A stretch of 64,000 bases of DNA from an uncultured Prevotellaceae bacterium. GTDB taxonomy: Bacteria; Bacteroidota; Bacteroidia; Bacteroidales; Bacteroidaceae. Each line of letters begins with the position of its first letter. The stretch's first letter is position 1. The stretch lies in NCBI GenBank assembly GCA_947167455.1, contig CAMVIB010000009.1, positions 1 through 64,000 of the forward strand, given 5' to 3'. Both the position numbers and the translations under genes were made by a program. The notes below the pieces were generated by a model. That model was not told where the DNA came from. It did not search any database and saw only the letters and a program-made list of their open reading frames with translations. Shown here in pieces: positions 35,260 through 42,545 of this stretch.

Positions 35260-36315
35260 ATGACGGAAGAAGAGTTTGAGAAACACAAGGCCTTCGCTGG
35301 CAAATGTAAGCCCTCTATGCTACGTCGGCGTGTGGGACATGACTATCAGGGACGTCGCATATACCTCATCACAATGACGGTGGAGGGGCGGCAGCCGCTG
35401 TTGGGGCAGTTGGTGGGCGAAGCCGATGCGCCGGATGGCTCTCTTACAGCTCCGAGGGTGGAACTATCGCAGCTGGGGGAAAAGGTGGCCCGCTTCTGGC
35501 AGGACATTAGCTGCCATCATCCCGAAGTGGAGGTGCTGGCCACGACGATAATGCCTGACCATCTGCATGGCATCCTCTTCGTAGAACGACGGATGGAGCA
35601 GCACCTCGGTATGGTCATCAAGGGGTTCAAGGTGGGTTGCAACAAGGCCTATAGGGAACTGTTACCTATGCTGCAACACTGTTGCAGCAAAGATAACAGC
35701 AGCAAAGATAACAGCAGCAAAGATAACAGCAGCAAAGATAACAGCAAGGACCGCACCAGCGGCTTCCTCTTTGCCCGAGGCTACAACGACCATATCCTTG
35801 AAGGGCCTGGCGAGCTGGACCGCTGGTTCTGTTACCTCCGCGACAACCCCAGGCGCTTGGCTATCAAGCGTGCGCACCCCGACTTCTTCCGCGTGCGCTT
35901 CGGCATCACCATTGGCAGCCAGACCTACGCCGCCATCGGCAACCGCTTCCTACTCTCCTATCCACAGAAGTTGCAGGTGAAGTGCTCACGGCGCCTCACC
36001 GACGAGGAGATACAAGCCACTGTGGCGGCACGGCTACAGCAGGCTCGCCGTGGTGCAGTCTTCATCTCTCCAGCTATCTCCAAGGGAGAGCAGGCAGTGA
36101 TGCGGGCGGCGCTGGATGCGCATTTGCCTCTTATCTTCCTTACGCCTTGGGGCTTCAATGCTTTCTCCAAGCCTGGACATCAATACTTTCAGGCTTGTGC
36201 CGAAGGGCGATTCCTCATCCTTGCCCCCTGGCCGCACGAGAACAGGAGGATTCCACTTACAAGGCAGATGTGCCTACAGCTGAACGAGATGGCAGCGGAG
36301 ATCTGTAGGGGTTAG
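35260..36315 (+). CDS. RAYT-type HUH transposase (Y1_Tnp) with DprA/SLOG-like C-terminal domain
   Basis: The start at 35260 fits the -7 box (a GTG at 35242 would add six residues). The 351-residue protein has an N-terminal Y1 transposase domain with the HUH motif in MPDHLHGILF and a candidate catalytic Tyr in CNKAYREL. In its middle lies a SKDNS tandem repeat coded by four 15-bp units. The C-terminal third (about 205-345) is not part of standard RAYTs. Its GAVFISPAISKGEQAVMRAA, LPLIFLTPWGF, KPGHQYFQACAEGRFLILAPW pattern resembles the Rossmann fold of DprA/SLOG proteins. Palindromes related to REP hairpins lie inside (35670-35688) and after the gene. RAYTs act on such hairpins. Confidence 0.8.
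   Translation: MTEEEFEKHKAFAGKCKPSMLRRRVGHDYQGRRIYLITMTVEGRQPLLGQLVGEADAPDGSLTAPRVELSQLGEKVARFWQDISCHHPEVEVLATTIMPDHLHGILFVERRMEQHLGMVIKGFKVGCNKAYRELLPMLQHCCSKDNSSKDNSSKDNSSKDNSKDRTSGFLFARGYNDHILEGPGELDRWFCYLRDNPRRLAIKRAHPDFFRVRFGITIGSQTYAAIGNRFLLSYPQKLQVKCSRRLTDEEIQATVAARLQQARRGAVFISPAISKGEQAVMRAALDAHLPLIFLTPWGFNAFSKPGHQYFQACAEGRFLILAPWPHENRRIPLTRQMCLQLNEMAAEICRG
35670..35688. repeat. REP-like palindrome inside the transposase gene
   Basis: GCTGCAACA-C-TGTTGCAGC, 9-bp arms. The same palindrome recurs just after the gene at 36352-36372. Confidence 0.7.
35686..35745. repeat. Four tandem copies of a 15-bp unit (AGCAAAGATAACAGC)
   Basis: Four exact copies in frame encode SSKDN-type repeats between the HUH domain halves. 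Copy number may vary between strains by slippage. Confidence 0.85.
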
Positions 36316-36351
36316 CTGTCGGGAGGGGGCTGCCGGCGGCCCTGTCTTCTT

Positions 36352-36441
36352 TGCTGCAACAGTGTTGCAGCATAGACAACAAGAAGGAACGGCGTTGCAG
36401 CATAGACAACAAGAGGGGACGGCGTTGCAGCATAGACAACA
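36352..36441. repeat. REP-like palindrome plus three 30-bp direct repeats after the transposase
   Basis: TGCTGCAACA-G-TGTTGCAGCA (36352-36372) leads into three copies of GTTGCAGCATAGACAACAAG at 36364, 36394 and 36424 with a 30-bp period. The last one abuts the stop of the next (minus-strand) permease. Confidence 0.75.
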
Positions 36442-36446
36442 GGCAG

Positions 36447-38852
36447 CTACTCAGTCTTGATGCTCCTGACTGGGTTCTCCGTGGCGGCTCGCCAGCCTTG
36501 GATGCCGACGGTGAGGAGGGTGATGACCGAGACGGCCAGGAGGGCGAGGGGGAAGAGCCACCAGTAGATGGGTGTGCGCTCGGCGAAGCTCATCAGCCAC
36601 TGGCCGCCGATGTACCAGGCAATGGGAGCGGCGAGGACGAAGCTGCCGAGGATGAGGAGGACGTAACGACGGCTGAGCAGCAGGAGAATAGCCTCCTCGG
36701 TGCTGCCGAAGACTTTGCGGATGCCTATTTCCTTGCGGCGGTACTCCGTCTCGAAGAGCGTCAGGCAGAAGACACCGATGAGGGTGATGACGAGGCAGAT
36801 GATGGAGAAGAGCAGCACCTGACGGATGAAGCGGAACTCCTCCTGATAGGTCATCTCGAGGTCTTGGTCGAGAAAGCGCACGTCGGGTTCGCCCTCGTAG
36901 CCCATCGCCTTCATCTTCTCGGCAATCTTCGTGCGCATGGCCACCTTGTCGATGCCGGCGCTGACGCGGACGTTCATCACGCGCATGGGATTCCAGTCGC
37001 TTTGTTCCTCGCGCGGGTCCACTCGCACCATGAACATCATCGGCGTAGCCTGACGGTCCACGCGCGTGGTAGCGTAGCGGACGTTCTCGCAGACGCCGAT
37101 GACGCGCCCCATATTGTTCATGAGCAGCGGCTTGTCCATCTGCACCCAGTCCCATTGCCGGCGGGCGGCCTCGTTGATGATATAGACCTCGTCGGTGTCG
37201 AAGCGGCCGGTTTCGGCCTCGCCGGTTGCAGATAGGCCGTCGTGCTCGGTGAAGTCGCGCCCCTCGATGACCTTGATTCCCAATGCCCGCAGGTAGCGCC
37301 AATCCACGCGCAGGACGGCAGTGTAAATCTCATGCTCGTCGTCCTTGCGTCCCCAGGTCATGTAGCTGTCTTGGGTGCCGATGCATATCTGCGAGAAGGC
37401 CACCTCCTCGACGCCTGTCAGCGAGAGCACCTCGGTGCGCAACGCCTCGCGCTTTTCTTGCAGGTTATCGAGGTTAGTGTAGAGCAGTTCATCCTTGGCG
37501 AAGCCGTAGTCGGAGGTGTAGATGTAGTGGCTCTGGAGGTAGAGGATGCCTATATAGACCACCATGACAGAGGAGATGAGCAGCTGCAGGGCGATGAGCG
37601 CCGTGCGCAGCCGGCGGCCACGTGGCGTGAGGCCGGCACTGCCTTTCAGCGCCAGGGCGGGTTGGAACGAGGTGACGTAGAAGGCGGGGTAGAGCCCGGC
37701 GGCGATGCCGACAGCCACACTCAGCGCCGCCGTCCATGCCAACAGGTTCGGATGGTTGGCGAGCGAGATGTCGCCCACGGTCAGTTCGCCGATGAGCGGC
37801 CATTCGGTGAGGAGGTAGGCCAGCAACAACCCTGCCATGCACGCCCCGACCGCCGTGACCACCGCCTCGCCGATGAGGCCGGTGCGGATGCCGGCGATGG
37901 TACTGCCCAGCACGCGGCGCGTGTTCACGCCTTTCACACGCATGGGAGCTTCGGCCAGCATGAAGTTGAGAAAGTTGATGGCCGCCACGATGATGAGCAG
38001 CACGCAGGCCCATATGAGCACACGATCTACCAGGCGGTTGCCCTTGTCGTTGTCCTCGTCAATGCCCGTGAAGTAAGTCTCGGTCAGCGGCATCAGGCGG
38101 AACACCATCTGCGCTTTGGCTTGGTCCCAGTACTCGGCGCCGCCGTGGTCGAAGAAGTACTGCTTCATGTGACCGATATAAGCATCGGCAAAGGTCTGGC
38201 GCACGGCGGCAGTGTCGGCATCGGCCGTCAGACGGACGTAGCACGTGAAGTTGTAGTTGTTCAGCTGGTCGAGGTCTTGGTTGCCGAAGCTGCGGTAGAT
38301 GGCGTTCTGCATGCAGCAGTTGTCTGGAAAGTCCTCGAAGACGCCGCGCACGCTCACGCTGTCGTCGTTCAGCAGCATGGCCCGTCCGGCCACGGCCGTT
38401 TCGTTATTAAAATAGGTACGCGCGATGGAAGCAGGGATGACGATGCCCTCGGTGCTTCCTTCGTCCCACGTGAGGGTGCCGTCGAGGACGCGGGGCTGGA
38501 ACGTCTCCAGTGCGCGGGCATCGACCTCCACCTTCGGGAACGTCAGTTCCGTCTGCCCCTTGCGCGCCGTCACGTTCTCAAGCCAAGTCTGTATGAGCGC
38601 CGCAGCCTCCACGCCCGGCGTCTCGGTCATCAGGCTGCCGGTCAGGCGGTTGGCGTAGTGGTCCCAACCGTCTTTGCGCATCATTTCCACACGGTAGAGG
38701 CGGTCGGCATCGGTGAAGCCGTGGTTGAAGCTGTGGTTGTAGGTCACCTGTGTCATGAACAGATAGAAGGCGGCGAAGGCCACTGTGAGACCAAGGAAGT
38801 TCAGGAGTGTGGCCGTCTTGAAGCGGCGCGCCATGTAGAAGAGACTATTCAT
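36447..38852 (-). CDS. Long MacB-like ABC permease (two FtsX domains)
   Basis: The 801-residue paralogue of 32509-34935 has the same start (MNSLFYMARRFKTATLLN) and C-terminal FtsX core (RRKEIGIRKVFGSTEEAIL) but a different first and second periplasmic domain. This suggests different cargo or partner specificity. Domains: helix 1 about 17-35, MacB_PCD, FtsX core with RVKGVNTRRVLGSTIAGIRTGL, central periplasmic domain, C-terminal FtsX core. It has its own promoter with the shared operator. The stop lies next to the 30-bp repeats that follow the RAYT gene, which sits between the two paralogues. Confidence 0.9.
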   Translation of the reverse strand: MNSLFYMARRFKTATLLNFLGLTVAFAAFYLFMTQVTYNHSFNHGFTDADRLYRVEMMRKDGWDHYANRLTGSLMTETPGVEAAALIQTWLENVTARKGQTELTFPKVEVDARALETFQPRVLDGTLTWDEGSTEGIVIPASIARTYFNNETAVAGRAMLLNDDSVSVRGVFEDFPDNCCMQNAIYRSFGNQDLDQLNNYNFTCYVRLTADADTAAVRQTFADAYIGHMKQYFFDHGGAEYWDQAKAQMVFRLMPLTETYFTGIDEDNDKGNRLVDRVLIWACVLLIIVAAINFLNFMLAEAPMRVKGVNTRRVLGSTIAGIRTGLIGEAVVTAVGACMAGLLLAYLLTEWPLIGELTVGDISLANHPNLLAWTAALSVAVGIAAGLYPAFYVTSFQPALALKGSAGLTPRGRRLRTALIALQLLISSVMVVYIGILYLQSHYIYTSDYGFAKDELLYTNLDNLQEKREALRTEVLSLTGVEEVAFSQICIGTQDSYMTWGRKDDEHEIYTAVLRVDWRYLRALGIKVIEGRDFTEHDGLSATGEAETGRFDTDEVYIINEAARRQWDWVQMDKPLLMNNMGRVIGVCENVRYATTRVDRQATPMMFMVRVDPREEQSDWNPMRVMNVRVSAGIDKVAMRTKIAEKMKAMGYEGEPDVRFLDQDLEMTYQEEFRFIRQVLLFSIICLVITLIGVFCLTLFETEYRRKEIGIRKVFGSTEEAILLLLSRRYVLLILGSFVLAAPIAWYIGGQWLMSFAERTPIYWWLFPLALLAVSVITLLTVGIQGWRAATENPVRSIKTE

Positions 38853-38854
38853 AT

Positions 38855-38885
38855 TTACTATTTGACGATTTACTATGTGCCATTC
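38855..38885. repeat. Conserved leader repeat before the third long permease
   Basis: TTTACTATTTGACGATTTAC next to the start codon matches 28096-28133 and 34938 onwards. Confidence 0.6.
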
Positions 38886-38962
38886 TGGCTATTTATATAC
38901 TACGTGGCTAATTGGCTATATAGGTTTTTACCATATACTCTTTTGTTGCCTATTTGCGGCTG

Positions 38963-38994
38963 CAAAGATACGGCCTTTTCTTTCTTCTTTGCAA
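38963..38994 (-). promoter_or_regulatory. Promoter of the long permease at 36447-38852
   Basis: On the minus strand, -33 TTG (38992-38994) is followed by a 21-bp spacer and -7 TATCTTTG (38963-38970). Confidence 0.75.
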
Positions 38995-39033
38995 GATTCT
39001 CAGGCATCTTTCTGCAGCAACCTCGTGCAGAAC

Positions 39034-39048
39034 GTCTAAAATTTTGAC
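39034..39048. promoter_or_regulatory. Operator-like near-palindrome GTCTAAAATTTTGAC
   Basis: The motif differs from the perfect copies by one arm position (TTTGAC for TTAGAC) and in the spacer. It lies 63 bp upstream of the -7 box, as at the other three promoters. Confidence 0.7.
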
Positions 39049-39253
39049 ACACGAAAGGTCATTGATAGTGGTTTGTTGTTACAGAATATGACATTGCCTC
39101 TTTTCCATGTAGAGAGTGCTGTTTTTCCACTACTCAATCTTATATTGCTATGCTAATTGTGTGATTTCTCGTTCTTTTACTGCAAAAGAGGCTCGTCGTT
39201 TTTCCATGGGTGGATGGCTACGCTGTAGATGGGTCGAATTTTGCCTCAGAAAC

Positions 39254-39432
39254 CACGACCCGATAAGGGTAAAGAAAGCCTACGGCGTGCTGCGTGTGGC
39301 GCTGAACCATGCGCGCACCTACAACGTGAGCACATCGCCGGCCAACGCCGGAGTCTATTACAACCTGCTTGATGCACATCCGCCCTTCCAGATCGACGGC
39401 AACTTCGGTGCCTGCGCAGGCATGGTCGAGGG
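39254..39432 (+). pseudogene. Remnant of a GH95-like alpha-L-fucosidase
   Basis: The frame encodes a stretch with NLLDAHPPFQIDGNFGACAGM, matching the highly conserved substrate-site motif of GH95 fucosidases (NxFDxHPPFQIDGNFG). Only about 60 residues are present, with no catalytic domain upstream and a stop shortly after, so it is a decayed fragment left by deletion. The flanks (39060-39250, 39433-39612) show no gene. Confidence 0.65.
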
Positions 39433-39612
39433 GCGTGGAATTGTATGCAAATATTAAAAAGAGTGGTAACGTTAAGTAGTACAGGTTATTGTCCTGTGTA
39501 TGTGAAATGTCTATATAAGGTGGAGTAAGGTGTCGTAAACTACCATTTTTGTGCAGAAAGCGTGCATGAAATGACAGGACATGACCCGATGGAAACGAAT
39601 ACGCATGGGTGG

Positions 39613-39668
39613 CACAAAAGCTTTCAGGCGACTGTCTCTGCGGAGACAGTCGCCTGAAAGCTTTTGTG
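39613..39668. terminator. Exceptionally long perfect hairpin, probable bidirectional terminator
   Basis: A 26-bp perfect stem (39613-39638 with 39643-39668) has a 4-nt loop TGCG, with A- and T-runs at the stem base. It lies downstream of clpC and after the fucosidase remnant. Confidence 0.8.
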
Positions 39669-39733
39669 TAGTTTTTTTCAGTTTTTCTCGTGGATGACTT
39701 ATGCCACTGTCTTGGTGATTGGCATTGTCGCTG

Positions 39734-42274
39734 TCACTCCACTGTCATGGTGAGTTCCTTAGCATCGTTGTCGTCGGCAGTGGCCACCACTGTCTGTCCG
39801 GCAGACAGCCTGCCGTCGAGTATAAGTTGGCAGATGGCATCCTCGACCGCAGTTTGGATGAGGCGTTTCAATGGTCGTGCTCCAAACTGCACGTCATAGC
39901 CTTTTGCGGCGAGCCAGCTGCGTGCGCTGTCGTCGGTGCGCATTTTGTAGCCCATCCCTTCGATGCGTCCCACGAGCGGCCTCATCTCAATATCCACGAT
40001 CTGCTTGATGCTTTCGGGTGTCAGTTGGTCGAAGAAGATGATGTCGTCGAGACGGTTCAGGAACTCCGGCGAGAATTGGCGTTGCAGCGTCTTCTGTATG
40101 ATGCTGCGTGCGTAGTCGCGGTCGGCGATGTTGCCAGGTCGTGTGAAGCCAATGCCTTGTCCGAACTCCTTAAGCTGTCGTGTGCCGCTGTTGGAGGTCA
40201 TGATGACGACGGTGTTGCGGAAGTCTATAGTCGTGCCGTTGCCGTCGGTGAGACGACCCTCGTCCATCACTTGCAGAAGAACGTTGAAGATGTCAGGGTG
40301 AGCTTTCTCTATCTCGTCGAGCAGCACAATGCTGTATGGCTTGCGGCGTACGCGGTCGGTGAGCTGTCCGCCCTCTTCATATCCCACGTAGCCCGGAGGT
40401 GCTCCCACCATTCGGCTCACGGTGTGCTTCTCCATGTACTCTGACATATCTACGCGTATGAGTGCGTCCTCCGACCCGAAGAGCGCCACTGCCAGACGTT
40501 TCGTGAGGTAGGTCTTGCCCACGCCCGTAGGTCCGAGGAACATGAATGTGCCAATGGGTTTGTTGGGGTCTTTCAGTCCTATGCGCGAGCGCTGTATTGC
40601 CTTTACGAGTTTGTCAACGGCCTCGTCCTGTCCGACGACCGAACCTTTGAGGGTGGTGCCGAGATTACGCAGACGTTCGTTCTCGCTCTCGCCAATGCGC
40701 TGCACGGGTATGCCTGTCATCATCGACACGACATCGGCTATCTGCTCCTCGCCGATGGCCTCGCGCTGGTCAACCTGCTTGCGTTCCCACTCTTGGCGCA
40801 TCTCATCGAGGCGTTTCTCCTCGCTTGCCAGTTTGTCGCGGTAGTCGGCAGCGAGCTCGAAGTTCTGGCGTTTCACGGCCTCGTTCTTCAGCTCTTGCAG
40901 CTGCTGGCAGAACTCTTCCTTCTCTTTGATTTCCGCCGAGATGGGAATAGCCATGAGGTGAGCTTTCGAACCGGCCTCGTCCATGGCATCTATGGCCTTG
41001 TCGGGCAGGCAGCGGTCGGTCATGTACCTGTCTGTGAGGCGCACACATGCTTCGAGAGCCTCGTCGGAGTAGCGCACGTTGTGGTGCTCCTCATAGCGCT
41101 CCTTGATGTTACGTAGAATCTGTATCGTCTCGATGGCGGTGGTGGGTTCCACCATCACCTTCTGGAAACGGCGTTCCAGTGCGCCGTCTTTCTCGATGCT
41201 CTTCTTGTACTCGTCGATGGTCGTGGCGCCGATGCACTGCACCTCGCCGCGTGCCAAGGCCGGTTTCAGCATGTTGGCAGCGTCCATTGTCCCGGCGGCC
41301 GAGCCGGCACCTATGATGGTGTGTATCTCGTCGATGAAGAGTATTATCTCCTTGTGAGCCTGTAGCTCATTGATGATAGCCTTCAGGCGTTCCTCAAACT
41401 GTCCGCGATATTTTGTGCCGGCCACCACTCCTGCCAGGTCGAGCATGATGATGCGCTTGTCATACAGTGGACGTGCCACTTTGCGTTGCACGATTCTGAG
41501 TGCCAGCCCTTCTACGATGGCGCTCTTACCCACGCCGGGCAGTCCAATGAGGATGGGGTTGTTCTTCTTGCGGCGACACAGGATTTGTGCCACGCGCTCT
41601 ATCTCTTGTCCGCGGCCCACGACGGGGTCGAGCAGTCCTTCTGCGGCAGCCTTGGTGAGGTCAGTCCCGAAGGTGTCGAGTGCCGGCGTGCCGTTCCCAT
41701 TATTGGCTGATGAGCGTTTGCGGTTGCGTGGCTGTGCCGTGGTGGCACCTCCCGGGCGTGCGGCGTTGCGGTAGTCATCGCTGGCGTCGCCATCGTCGTC
41801 ATCATCGTCATCATCGTCGGAGTCAAAGCCGAACCCGGCTTGTGGGTTCTGCTTTTGTGTGATGGCGGCGTGCACGTCCTGATAGCTTACGTCGAAGTCG
41901 TTAAGTGTCCGGCAGGCGGCATTGCCCGTCTCGCGCAGAATGGCAAGCAGCAGGTGTTCTGTCTCTGCACACTCTGCCTTCATGGCTCTTGCCTCCAAGA
42001 GCATGAGCTTCACGATTCGGCTGGAGGCCGCGCTGAGCAGCTGGTCGTCAGCATGGTACTCGCTGCCGTCTGTACCTACGTTGTCGAGGCTTTCTTTCAG
42101 AGCCTTGATGTCAACGCCGAACTGTTTGAGCAGCGCCACACCTACGCAGTCTTCATCGCGTAGCATTCCGAGTAAGAGGTGTTGGGGTTCGACAGCGCGT
42201 GCCAAAAGTCGGCATGCTTCTTCTTTGCCGAATGAGAGTATTTGTGTGAGTTGTGGTGAAAACTTGTTCTCCAT
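39734..42274 (-). CDS. clpC: ClpC-type AAA+ chaperone/unfoldase
   Basis: The 846-residue ATPase feeds substrates to ClpP. It has a Clp_N repeat domain (about 1-145), an Asp-rich acidic linker (nine Asp in a row near residue 153), and D1 with Walker [10 protein letters not shown] and Walker [10 protein letters not shown]. The middle coiled-coil carries a UVR-like segment ([19 protein letters not shown]) that marks ClpC against ClpB. D2 has Walker [10 protein letters not shown] and [11 protein letters not shown], and a C-terminal ClpB_D2 domain follows. The acidic linker is longer than usual for the family. Transcribed toward the 26-bp hairpin; tRNA-Arg lies just upstream on the same strand. 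Confidence 0.92.
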   Translation of the reverse strand: MENKFSPQLTQILSFGKEEACRLLARAVEPQHLLLGMLRDEDCVGVALLKQFGVDIKALKESLDNVGTDGSEYHADDQLLSAASSRIVKLMLLEARAMKAECAETEHLLLAILRETGNAACRTLNDFDVSYQDVHAAITQKQNPQAGFGFDSDDDDDDDDDGDASDDYRNAARPGGATTAQPRNRKRSSANNGNGTPALDTFGTDLTKAAAEGLLDPVVGRGQEIERVAQILCRRKKNNPILIGLPGVGKSAIVEGLALRIVQRKVARPLYDKRIIMLDLAGVVAGTKYRGQFEERLKAIINELQAHKEIILFIDEIHTIIGAGSAAGTMDAANMLKPALARGEVQCIGATTIDEYKKSIEKDGALERRFQKVMVEPTTAIETIQILRNIKERYEEHHNVRYSDEALEACVRLTDRYMTDRCLPDKAIDAMDEAGSKAHLMAIPISAEIKEKEEFCQQLQELKNEAVKRQNFELAADYRDKLASEEKRLDEMRQEWERKQVDQREAIGEEQIADVVSMMTGIPVQRIGESENERLRNLGTTLKGSVVGQDEAVDKLVKAIQRSRIGLKDPNKPIGTFMFLGPTGVGKTYLTKRLAVALFGSEDALIRVDMSEYMEKHTVSRMVGAPPGYVGYEEGGQLTDRVRRKPYSIVLLDEIEKAHPDIFNVLLQVMDEGRLTDGNGTTIDFRNTVVIMTSNSGTRQLKEFGQGIGFTRPGNIADRDYARSIIQKTLQRQFSPEFLNRLDDIIFFDQLTPESIKQIVDIEMRPLVGRIEGMGYKMRTDDSARSWLAAKGYDVQFGARPLKRLIQTAVEDAICQLILDGRLSAGQTVVATADDNDAKELTMTVE

Positions 42275-42295
42275 GTGAGTCTGTCTCCGTAAGAG

Positions 42296-42369
42296 TGACT
42301 CCTATAGGATTCAAACCTATAACCTTCTGATCCGTAGTCAGATGCTCTATTCAGTTGAGCTAAGGAGCC
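42296..42369 (-). tRNA. tRNA-Arg (anticodon ACG)
   Basis: 74 nt. The acceptor stem GGCTCCT/AGGAGTC has a G-T at the second pair. The D-arm is GCTC...GAGC, the anticodon arm TCTGA-CTACGGA-TCAGA gives ACG, the T-arm is ATAGG-TTTGAAT-CCTAT, and the discriminator is A. No CCA is encoded. Confidence 0.93.
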
Positions 42370-42392
42370 ATTCTTTTTCCTCAAATGCGATG

Positions 42393-42423
42393 CAAAGGTA
42401 CGGCATTCCTGCGAATTATGCAA
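42393..42423 (-). promoter_or_regulatory. Promoter of tRNA-Arg (and possibly clpC)
   Basis: On the minus strand, -33 TTG (42421-42423) is followed by 20 bp and -7 TACCTTTG (42393-42400). The start would be about 18 nt before the tRNA 5' end. clpC has no separate promoter that I can see. Confidence 0.7.
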
Positions 42424-42450
42424 GCTTTTGAGGAAAAAGATTTGCGATTT

Positions 42451-42537
42451 TCCGCAATTGTACCACCAAGACGGTGCGCTCGACCTTCGGTCGCTTCGCT
42501 ACTTCGAAGAAACCGTCGTTGGTGGTATGGTTGCGGA
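42451..42537. repeat. MITE-like element B (87 bp, inverted ends)
   Basis: The ends TCCGCAATTGTACCACCAAG and, inverted, TCCGCAACCATACCACCAAC are terminal inverted repeats around a GGTCG/CGACC-rich core. The left 62 bp closely match the right end of element A (19993-20054) in inverse orientation, including a 23-bp exact block. Confidence 0.7.
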
Positions 42538-42545
42538 GTGTTATT

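Noticed and set aside
35686..36441. Possible CRISPR array (short direct repeats)
   Set aside because: Units are 15-bp in-frame codon repeats and 30-bp full-length tandem repeats without unique spacers; no cas genes are present.
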